Origin: Stephanodiscus triporus
Lineage: Eukaryota > Bacillariophyta > Thalassiosirophyceae > Thalassiosirales > Thalassiosiraceae
Assembly (NCBI GenBank): GCA_036939755.1
Contig: JALLAZ010000084.1
Location: 1 to 26,220 of the forward strand
Length of the DNA stretch: 26,220 nt
Direction of reading: 5' to 3'
The notes below the pieces were generated by a model. It searched no databases. It saw only the letters and a list, made by a program, of their open reading frames with translations, and was not told the origin of the DNA. The position numbers and the translations under genes are program-made. Positions 1 to 8,512 of this stretch are shown here, piece by piece; the stretch's first letter is position 1, and each line of letters starts with the position of its first letter.

Positions 1-1
1 C

Positions 2-268
2 TACAAGGTCGCAAAAGCAATTGAATCAAGTAGAGTGCAGCACAAGATGATTGATACAGTATCAACAAGCAAGAATCCTTCCAAATCAATCATGGTGGAT
101 GATGATTTGATGGAAATTCAAGATGAAATCATCAACAAGTCCAACAAATACCAGAGAGAATGGACAGGGAAAAGTGCAAAAAGGGCCATAAGTCTTATCG
201 CCACAGCTAATGGAGATACCAAGCCAGAGTCAAAGGCTGCCAGGAATGCACATTCATTTCCAGAGTAG
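2..268 (+). CDS. Unknown protein, C-terminal fragment (5' cut by window edge)
   Basis: An open frame runs from the window edge to a TAG at 266-268 with no clear ATG start at its head, so it could be the last exon of a gene that begins to the left. The 88 or so visible residues are hydrophilic and rich in Lys, Ser, Asp and Asn, with no membrane segment and no motif I recognise. It could equally be chance open sequence, because the following region is poorly coding. No function is assigned. Confidence 0.3.
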   Translation, partial: YKVAKAIESSRVQHKMIDTVSTSKNPSKSIMVDDDLMEIQDEIINKSNKYQREWTGKSAKRAISLIATANGDTKPESKAARNAHSFPE

Positions 269-860
269 GTGGTAGTGGTAGGACAAGTAATTTGCTTCGC
301 TGGACGAAGAATTTCAGCCTCAGCTGCTTGCTGTCACGTTGGGAAGTTCTTATACCCATTTCTTTCCGCCAAAGACAAAGATGTCACTATCCTAATCCTA
401 TGTAGCAATGCCATCTACTAATATGATATACGAATTGTATGTCGTCCTCCGTTGTCTTCAATATTAGATGGCCTTTAAGTATTGGTTACCATCACCTTCG
501 TCGATTTTATGCAGCTGTTGCTAGGAAGCTGAGTATATGTCTAATCTACGTATGGGATAAAGCATCGGCGAGACATCGGACGGCGGCTCAGAATCGCCAT
601 CGTGACCAGCCAGCCCAGAGACAAACCAGTCTTGTTCCAATGGCGAGGCCTCAAGGGCACAGATGGCGGCTTGGAATTGTCATCTTGACCAGCCATCAAC
701 AGCAACCTTCACACAACACCATACGATGCTGGCCACACCTACTTTTGGCACAGTCCTTGTCAATCGGAAGGTGAATGGTCGTACCAAAGGTAAACTATTA
801 TTCCATCAAGAGATCCATCTGTTTCTCAATGACATATGATGCTCCAAATTTCATCAACAA
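269..860. other. Gap without a supported gene
   Basis: This stretch contains only short open frames on both strands, including a 111-codon one at 439-774 (+). Its composition (many Gln, His and Arg, Trp-rich end) and lack of splice context do not support a gene. I see no repeat, tRNA or clear regulatory site. It may be further decayed sequence belonging with the broken gene at 860-1722. Confidence 0.4.
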
Positions 861-1722
861 CAATACGACACAGATTGGGAGATCCAGCTGCGTCCTATCT
901 GCCAGAAAGTACGTGTGGTTGAGAATCTGCTGGGCTGTCCACACCTCATGGTGACGGGAAGTCCCAGCATTGCTGTGCAAATTTACAGTGCAGAAGATGC
1001 CAGTCAGCTCAAAGGCATTGGTTCCAACTCAAACAAGAATACTTCTGATGTTGGAATTGATGGACTACACAATTTCTGTGACAAGTTTGAGCACTCAATT
1101 GTGATATTCATCCTACCAACAGGTTAGTGATCAACTTGGTCGGCGGGACTCCTTCGCCAATACTGCGCAAAGAGATCTCCTGTTGCATGAAGAATTGGGG
1201 GGGATGGTGGGAAAAAGGTATGATTCATTTGCTATGTCATCTATCTCAAGGAATTTTGTTCGGCTCACAGGTTGAATGTCTTAATCATCACAGAAGCACA
1301 CATCTAGAACCGTCATTGCCGTCGATACGTCTCAGGCATTGAGAACGATAGATTCCATAGTAAAATCCCTTCTTCCGGAGAAATGTGAGAAGAAAAAAAA
1401 GTACTTTGCTCAGGTTGGTAATCAAAATTTTCTCCCAGGAGTAGGGACACAGCATACGCAAGAAGTGATTGCCAATCACGTGAAAAAACGCGAGAAGAGA
1501 AGAAAGTACTTCGCTCAGGTCGGTAATCAAAATTTTCTCCCAGGAGTAGGGGCACAGCATATGCAAGAAGTGATTGCCAATCACGTGAAAAAGTTGTTCG
1601 ATGCTTGGGCAGAGCGATTTGAGATGCCGGAAGGCGATTCAGCCATTGTATTGAGTGTGCTGGGATCACTGGCCAACATAACGACTGTGGATATGCACGT
1701 GTTGGATGACGTACTGATTTGA
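860..1722 (+). pseudogene. Probable decayed gene of unknown function
   Basis: Three stretches look protein-like but do not join cleanly. One frame is open from about 865 to 1127. A second takes over at about 1123 and runs to stops at 1273 (TGA) and 1282 (TAA). The same second frame then resumes from 1294 to the TGA at 1720-1722. I tested GT-AG introns across the breaks (donors near 1123 and 1218, acceptors near 1270 and 1293); the phases disagree or the introns would be implausibly short. The last segment ends in a hydrophobic helix-like stretch and contains a 35-residue tandem duplication. The best reading is a gene broken by small indels. A multi-exon gene with splice sites I misjudged is the alternative. 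I recognise no family. Confidence 0.4.
1387..1593 (+). repeat. Two-copy tandem repeat, 105-bp unit
   Basis: Copy 1 starts at 1387 and copy 2 at 1492. They are nearly identical over about 100 bp, differing at scattered single bases, several of them third codon positions. The period of 105 bp equals 35 codons, so the duplication keeps the reading frame. Each copy contains the peptide GNQNFLPGVG followed by QEVIANHVKK. Confidence 0.9.
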
Positions 1723-2094
1723 ATGGCGTCAAAAGAGATGATAATTGGTTTCTTCGGAGCAAAAGCTGTTGGGGGGGAAATGGAGGCGCACTCGCACCAG
1801 GATGAAAATAAACGACAACCAAACATCGAGCAAGCATTTAATTGAGCCTTTGTAGATATTACTAATGAATGATCAATCCTGCTATGTCCACCGTCGTTTG
1901 TCAGTGGGAGCCATCCAACTCACCAAATTTTGCACTGCTTTGTCCAGGGGGTGCAGTGGTGGACCCGGCCGGCGGCGGGAAGGGTTTCAGGTGGTGTGTG
2001 GACTCCCAAGAGGCGCGCCAAAATAAAAAGTCCGCCTCTAACATAAAACCCCGAGTTTGGATTTACCCACTTTTACGCGCCGAAATCCCACACA

Positions 2095-2466
2095 ATGATA
2101 ATTGACGCCAAAACCGTGGTAGTAACGTTCATCATCATTGGCGTTGGGGTCTATTTTGGCCTGGCGGCGATACGATCTTTCGCCCTGTCCATAGCCCAAG
2201 AGAATCACGATGCCAACCTCGCCATCGACATGAATGAAGAGTCGCGACGGGCCAGAAGAGAACGCGAGGCTGACGAGGCCGCGACGGTGGCGTTCGCGAA
2301 GGTGGAACCCTTGCTGCCCGCCAGTGTCGTGGCAAAGGGCGCAAGCCTTGTTACGACGGCGACGACGAAAAAGGCAGCAGCGAAGGAATTGCCTCGGTCC
2401 GCCCCCTCCAGTGGAAATTCATTGAATACGGGGAAGTTCAATACGGGGGATGATGAGGCTCCGTGA
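2095..2466 (+). CDS. Small single-pass membrane protein, unknown function
   Basis: The protein has 123 residues. Residues about 7-31 form one hydrophobic helix (start MIIDAKTVVVTF), followed by a charged, probably coiled segment rich in Glu and Arg (about 45-62) and an Ala/Lys/Ser-rich tail. This suggests an N-terminally anchored protein with a short soluble domain. The ATG at 2095 is the first in frame, with an A-rich leader (CACA before the ATG). No intron is needed. G+C content rises inside the frame compared with the sequence before it, which supports real coding. No family is recognised. The next gene downstream is on the other strand and ends at 2755. Confidence 0.6.
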   Translation: MIIDAKTVVVTFIIIGVGVYFGLAAIRSFALSIAQENHDANLAIDMNEESRRARREREADEAATVAFAKVEPLLPASVVAKGASLVTTATTKKAAAKELPRSAPSSGNSLNTGKFNTGDDEAP

Positions 2467-2754
2467 AGGACGAGCTGATTAGGTGGTAATATTGCCCCTA
2501 GGAGATGGGAAATGATGTATTCAAGCGCAATATATATCATCCTTCATTTAAACAACTAGGAAGCCCTGGATCCCATCATAAATTGAATAACAGATTTGCT
2601 GCTGTGGGAGAGCCTCATATAATCTCTCAGGTAAAAAATGTATGCCGAAGAGAGCGTAGGTGGTTTGGGCCTATATTTGCAACCATGGTTTATATAATAT
2701 GACTAATCTAAGTGTTAATTAGGAACTGTCAATACTTAGTTCTAACTTGGTCGA

Positions 2755-3812
2755 CTACACCTGTTCATCGTCACCCATATTAAACGGAGTATCGAAGTAA
2801 TCATCTCCGTTCATTCCAACCTCATCGCGCTCTTCCTCTTCGAACAAATCATCAAGACTAACGGCGATATCCGACGGCACGCCCGGAGGAGGGATCGCCA
2901 CGATGGCATCATCGCCTAAACCTTGCGTTATTCGCATTTCTCTTTCGTACAGGCCACGTCGCCTGCAATTCGCGACGAAACCCAGAATGGTGTTCCTGAA
3001 GTCTCTTCCATCGTCAACATTCACATTGCGCACGCCGCTGGTCAAGGAAGGATGATTCGCGTCCCATGTTCGGCGATCGAATTTCTTGAATTCTTTCGCG
3101 AAGTCTCCGCAAAGTTCTTCCGATAGCAAGGATCGGCCTTTTCGTAGAGAATATATCGGGGTGCATGGCCATCGCGTTGAGGTATTTAAGATGAGAAAAG
3201 AAAATCATCGCTCTATATTTCTAACCACAAAGATGTAAAACACCCACCTTCGACCAGGGGTATCTCCGCGAATTTCTTCATCATCTTGTCCTTGTCGATG
3301 AAGTACAACGACGCGTACGCCCCGACGCTGAGAGATACGAACGTATCCAATGACAGCCGGAAAACGCGGAAGAAAAATCCCGGTCGTCCATTATTATTCG
3401 GCCTCGTCCCGACGGCGGCGGGCGGGTCGAACTCGTACCCCGCCGGCGATCGATGATGGAACGGGTTGTTCGTCGCCGACGCGCCGTCCCCCCCCATCAT
3501 CGTCCCATTACGAGCGGCGCGGCGCTGCATCAATCTCCCGATCGCCCGGGGGGCGAACCGCAGGAACGCAAGGCACGCCACGCCGCTCATGACCCCCTTG
3601 TGCAGGCCCATGTTGTTCATATCGTTCAGGATGCGCTTCTCGGACGCGAACTCCGGTCGTTTGTAGAGGGAATCGATGCGATCGATGCGATCCTTCCCGG
3701 CGTCGCCGTCGCGGCCATCGGCGAGGGATGAGAACTTTTCTTTCACTATCTGCGAGAATCGATTGAAAACTTCCAGTTCCGCCTCCCTGTCCCCCTTGTT
3801 GTTGCCGCTCAT
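2755..3812 (-). CDS. Two-exon membrane protein, unknown function
   Basis: Exon 1 is 3812-3248 and exon 2 is 3137-2755. The 110-bp intron (3138-3247) begins GTGGGTG and ends AAAAG on the coding strand. It splits a Gly codon and removes an in-frame stop, so the joined frame reads LVEG-RSLLSEEL. The product is 315 residues. The N-terminal part is charged. Hydrophobic stretches lie at about residues 75-95 and 145-175, so one or two membrane helices are likely. The C-terminus is acidic (EEEERDE, then GDDEQV at the end). An in-frame ATG at 3926 would add 38 residues; I prefer 3812 because it opens the well-coding part. The gene diverges from the chromatin-type gene at 4109. No family is recognised. 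Confidence 0.7.
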
Positions 3813-4108
3813 GCTTCGTAAGTTCTCGCTAGGTCGGGCCTTTGTTCTCTCTTGTTTTTGGCCTCGCGCATTGACATGTGGGAAGCAAAATAATGGGTTC
3901 TTATTATTTAATAATAGGTTGTCCACTCGAGTAAATAAAATAGGTAGATAAGCGTGCTTTGTGCTTTCTACTTTCAGAGTCCGTAGTCAGTACTCTAGTC
4001 AGTAGGTACGATACTTACGATACTTAGAGTGTACCTTGGTAGAAAGAGGGTGTAACTGTAACGTGGTGTAGAGTAACACACCTCCGGCAGAATAATCGCG
4101 GCGCAATC
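3813..4108. promoter_or_regulatory. Shared divergent promoter region
   Basis: About 296 bp separate the start codons of two genes that run away from each other, so both promoters must lie here or overlap. A direct repeat is visible around 4006-4026, where the 8-mer GATACTTA occurs twice 9 bp apart, and AGTCAGTA occurs twice near 3985-4005. Related TACGATA words recur near two other gene starts in the window. No TATA box is clearly placed for either gene. Confidence 0.45.
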
Positions 4109-7100
4109 ATGTCTAATGTTGATCGCGCGGACTCGCCTCGGGAGTTCTCGGGTGGTAGCCGCGACGAAGACGAGGAGGACCGCCGTGAAGAACGACCGAG
4201 GGAGGACGATCGCGCCGCCGTGGGAGGAGATCGTGCCTCCGCCTCGCCGGAGAATGGACGCGATGATGGGGAGGACGGGGATGATCGAATCGAGGAGGAA
4301 GATCATGAGGAAAGCAGTGATGGCATTTTCGACGATGACTCCTCAGATGATGACAGTCAAAACGACGAGGTGAGCACGCCCGTTATTCGGAATGTACCTT
4401 AGCGTGGATGGGAAAAATAATACTCTACATTCCAACGCACCCACGATCGCCCCCTCCTCCTTCGTATACCCCCGCAACGACGCAGGCGAAGGACGACGGC
4501 CTGTGCGAGTACGAGCGACTGCGCCTCGAGCGCATCGCCAGGAATAACGCCCGGCTATCCGAGCTCGGGTTCAACGACAACAAGATGGAGAAGAAGAAGA
4601 AGAAGAGGAGGAGACGCAGATCCGTTATTTTGGACGGGCCGAGGAGAAAAAATCCCGTCAGGGTTTGCCAGCTGGAAGACAAGGGAGGTGCCGTCGTGGA
4701 TGGCGGTGGCAACGTCGATGTTTCTGACGAAGTGGTGAGCTCCCCTCCTCTCCTTCGTTCCGACAGCGGTGTTGACGTCGTCGAGCCGGTGGGAGAGCTT
4801 GTTGAGAGGATGGATCCAAACTCGGGGCGTTGTTGGTCGTGCCTTGTCTCCGTCGCACGAATGAAGAGGGCAGGCTTCCTCTACTCAACTCACACTCACC
4901 CCCTCCTTGACATTGCTGTATGCTCCGTTTGCGAGGAGCGCACATTGGCCGTCGAGTCTGACGTCTTTGTTTTAGAGCCGCAGGGTGGCAATGACGGCGA
5001 CGGGAGGGACGATGACGGAGAGGATGGGACGACGACCAACTCGTGCTCGTGGTGTGGCCTCGTGAACGACGAGCTCGGGAGGCACGACGCGAGCGACAGC
5101 ATACCCTCCAGTGACCTGCTACTGTGCGATGCCTGCCCCCGCGCGTTCTGCGTGCGGTGTGTGATTCTTTCGCACGGCGGCGACGTGGCGGCGTGGGAGG
5201 AGGTTTGTCGTCACACGACGTCTGGATCTGCATCGGGATCAGACGATGAGGAGTGGAGGTGTCCCCACTGTTGCCCCACGTCCTTTCTGGAGAAGTTGAG
5301 GGACGCGCACGCGCACAGAGACGATTCTGCCAATATCTTGGGTCGTATCCCCCGGGACATCAAGTCTCGCTTCCTCGAGGGAGGATTCGCAAAGTGGGGG
5401 GGGTATTGGTTACCAATACTGGAATTGGGCCCGTTCGACGTTGAGGCTGGACCTGTGAGGACTAGGTGGTTTGACGAGTTTCGCAAGGTAAGTTTTTTTG
5501 TATGCAGTCTGATTCACTTTATGCTAATGGTGCTCATCCATTTCTTTATGGATTTTCTAATGAATCCCCTCCCCCCTGATTGGGCCATCTCCCATCCCAT
5601 CAAAACATTTCAGAGCCAAGAGAATGGGCGTGATATGACACGCCTCATCTTTTGGTACGGCTCCAAAATTGAGGATCCTCGTCCCTACTCGTTTGTGCCC
5701 AAGTCGAAAATCATTCATTATGAGGATGGAAAGCGCATGGGATATGGTAAATTACCGAAGAAGGTTCAACAAAAAATCGACAAGGATTCAAAGCTGACCT
5801 ATACAGAGGAGCTGATTAGTAGAGGTTTGATCGAGATCGAATTGGACATGAAGAAGGACAAGAGTGAAAGGGTAGCAGCGTGGAAGTTCACCAAGGATAT
5901 GTTGCCAGCGCCCCAAGTCCCAAAACTCCAAGTTCCTCAACTCCAAGTCCGGAAGACTGCTGAGGCGGTCTGCTATTGTGAGGAGAACGATTCCGATCCC
6001 GACGAGGACGGCGACGAGGAGGACGAGGACGAGAGCGACTACGAGGATGACGAGGACGTGAGCAGAGTAGGAGATATGTTGCCAGTGATGTCCAAGTTTG
6101 ACCCACCCCCTCCGCTGTTTCTCCCCCAGATCAACGATCCTAACGACGACAACGATGGTGACGACGACGTCGGGGGCGGGGACGACCGTAAGAGGCTGGC
6201 AAGAGTCTCCGTAAAAGCAATGAGTCGACCATACAAATCAGCATTCATCAGATTCTTTGAATCGAAACGCATCGAATCAGAAGCTGAAAATCCCAACAAT
6301 AATTTTACAGACAACTTGAAGATCATCCAGAATAACTTCAGTGCACTTTCAAAGGAGGAGCAAAGTGTATGGGCTGAGAAAGCAGATGAAATCAAATCGG
6401 ATCAGTCGAAAGGTGAGTTGGTTTGGCGGTCGGCTTGGAATTCAACCCATTTACTCATTCTTCCAATGTTATCATTCTTTATCAGTCGCATGCATTATCA
6501 GTGAATCTGATGGAGAATTGGAAGTTGAAGCCGTTGACAAACCATTTACATTCATCGAGGTTGTTCAACAAGATGATGATGTGACTGACGAAGAAAAGAA
6601 TCTATGTCTTGATTTTGTTCGCAGGAACTGTTTCATTGTTGCCATCGATAGTCCACCGTTATCAAACGATCTTGCTGTCTCTTTTTACAAGGACAAACCC
6701 GAGAGCTTCGGATATCAATCTGGATTTGACCGTGCAACCATGCAGCATAAGGTCATTCTGAAGAATATCAACGCAGATAATGACGACGCCAACTCGAGTG
6801 ATCCTGTTTCTAAGTTTCTAGGAGGAATGTTGGATTCAATCGAAGAGAGGTTGGGTGCAAAGGTTATGGATAGCTTCCTGAACATAAATCATGGTCAGGT
6901 TGAAGAAACTGAACAAGTGTATGATGACGATGACGATGACGATGAAAACAATCCCAATGCAGCAGCCAAATTGATTCAGTCAAAAGGTGAGTTCGAATTG
7001 GGTCGACAGTCGGCATAGTCGTTAGGAATTATTCTTGACTCGTTCATTCTTTACTCCATTGTTGTTATTCCAGCCGCGGGAAATAAATCTTGGCACTCCG

Positions 7101-8167
7101 ACAAAATCAAGTCAAAATACTCAGGTCGCGCCTTTGTGCATTTTTTGCAGCATGGAAAGCAGGGTGCTATTCATTTGCGTCCGAAAAACATAGGATTGGA
7201 ATTCAAGATCAACATTTCTAGTGGCTGTGTTGTGTTCATGTCTAGAAATATCCTTGGCTTTCAATCGGGTAACCCTCATTTTCCACGGTTCGAACACAAG
7301 CATTTCAAACAGGGGGCTTCGATATCGTGGGTGTTGGAGCTTGAAGGTATCGAAACGACTGAATCAGACAAGTGCAGTGCAATTGAGGCTGCCGCTCGTA
7401 AACAGGATGCAGAGCACCTCGATCTTGATGGGATTTGGGGTGGCGAGAAATGGGAACCCGCTCATTTCAAAGGCTCGAGCAACAAGCATGCAAACTTCAA
7501 ACCAAGGGTGTATTCAATAATAGCTGACGAAAAATTTCGACCACTTTTACTATGTAATAGGATATGGAAGCAAAATGAAGGGTTCGTTCGTGATGGACAT
7601 TCTCTATATCAGATCCTTGGAATAAATACCAGTCTCAATGAGCTAGCTTTGAAAGCAAACATGCATACTGGTGGTTGTGTGGTCGCAAAGTTGCGAATTT
7701 TTCCTCTCGAGTTTTGTGATGAGTGGGGTTACACATCAGGACAGTTGAAGGCACTATTTGAGGCAGACATCGAGGCGAAGGACCTTCTTGTCGATTTGCT
7801 TGCCGAAAAAGCCAAACGAAGTGATTCGCAGCAGGTTAGTGTGTCTCTATTTGACAACAATGGTAATCTCGTCAAAGGCCCTTCCCTGTACGATTCGCTT
7901 CATCAAGCTATGCATAACAAAGACAAGAACAAAGTGACACTTCCAAACAAAGTCCCGAACATTGGGAATCGTGCTGAACGTCTAAATGTCTCCATTGAAA
8001 TGATCCATGCAGGCACGATTGCTACTGAAGGCGAGGGATTGTGGATTCCCAAGTTCATCCAGAGAAGTGCAAAGCCGAATGGAGGTGTGCGGGTTTGTTT
8101 CACTGGCGTGATTAAATCTCACAGTGATATGATTCGTGAGGCAGGAGGAGGTTATAAAAAAGGGTAA
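4109..8167 (+). CDS. Chromatin-type protein with ADD-like zinc finger, HMG box and partial BRCT-like end
   Basis: There are five exons: 4109-4369, 4486-5487, 5614-6412, 6486-6986 and 7074-8167. All introns are GT-AG (116, 126, 73 and 87 bp) and all phases agree, giving 1218 residues. In order the protein has an acidic N-terminus (1-87), a basic Lys/Arg run (about 131-142), a Cys-rich finger (about 203-350), acidic linkers, an HMG box (about 626-685), a further acidic stretch, and a long C-terminal region I cannot name. The finger starts CWSC, continues CSVC, CSWC, CDAC and CVRC, and ends CPHCC; this spacing resembles the ADD (GATA-like plus PHD-like) fingers of ATRX and DNMT3, which read histone H3. 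The HMG box starts RPYKSAF and ends in LSKEEQSVW. The last 30 residues resemble the start of a BRCT domain (VCFTGVIKSH, then AGGGYKKG) and stop abruptly. A nuclear chromatin role is inferred. Confidence 0.75.
5488..5613 (+). other. Intron without an in-frame stop (126 bp)
   Basis: The intron begins GTAAGT and ends TTTCAG, so splicing is well supported. Its length is divisible by three and it is open in the gene's frame. Retention would insert 42 mostly hydrophobic residues between FRK and SQENG rather than truncate the protein. Confidence 0.7.
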
Positions 8168-8512
8168 GACGACATCAAGCACACGTAGACACTCTGAATC
8201 TAATTCAGATTCTGATTCAGATTGCTGATTTCGATTAATAGTTGAGTTGCGATTAGATAGACAAAATCCGGATCCGTCTCCCTCCCCTCTATGCGAGTTA
8301 AAAGTATGAACTCATAGTTTTACAATAAAATAACCCGCAAGTCCTAGGTAAGAAGTCCGAGTTTTCGTGGTAAAAGTCCGAGTTTGGGTGGTAAGGTAAG
8401 AAGTCCGAGTTTTCGTGGTAAAAGTCCGAATTTGGGTGGTAAAACTCGGACTCTCACCCAGTGGCGCCTAGGTAAGAAGTCCGAGTCTGGGTGGTTTGAT
8501 GGCGTGGATGTG
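8168..8512. other. Spacer between the chromatin gene and the TSC2-like gene
   Basis: No gene is supported here. The first part (8168-8226) is open in the frame one base forward of the upstream gene's stop and reads KTTSSTRRHSES and so on to a TGA. The rest holds the 48-bp repeat cluster and A/T-rich sequence. The spacer must contain the 3' end of the upstream transcript and probably the promoter of the next gene. Confidence 0.5.
8343..8490 (+). repeat. 48-bp tandem repeat cluster with an inverted piece
   Basis: Unit 1 (8347-8394) and unit 2 (8395-8442) are near-identical. Each carries two half-units of the form AAGTCCGAGTTT...GGTGGTAA. A third partial copy begins CCTAGGTAAGAAGTCCGAGT at 8467, repeating the word at 8343. 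Between them, 8441-8460 is an inverted half-unit (AAACTCGGACT), so part of the block could fold back. The repeats lie just upstream of the proposed start of the TSC2-like gene. Confidence 0.85.

Noticed and set aside
439..774. 111-codon plus-strand frame
   Set aside because: No motif, odd composition and no splice partner; kept only as part of an unassigned gap.
1313..1837. 174-codon minus-strand frame with two repeats
   Set aside because: Its repeats are only the antisense of the 105-bp tandem duplication; the plus strand gives the more protein-like product.
3350..3731. Plus-strand open frames of 80-92 codons
   Set aside because: They are shadows of the minus-strand membrane-protein exon, Arg/Pro-rich and without motifs.
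4658..5233. 191-codon open frame on the minus strand
   Set aside because: It is the antisense of the zinc-finger exon; its Arg/Pro/Ser-rich content is what G+C-rich coding sequence gives on the other strand.
7121..7345. Possible 2-oxoglutarate oxygenase-like fold in the fifth exon of the chromatin gene
   Set aside because: Only a loose resemblance of hydrophobic strands and scattered His; the iron-binding triad cannot be placed with confidence.
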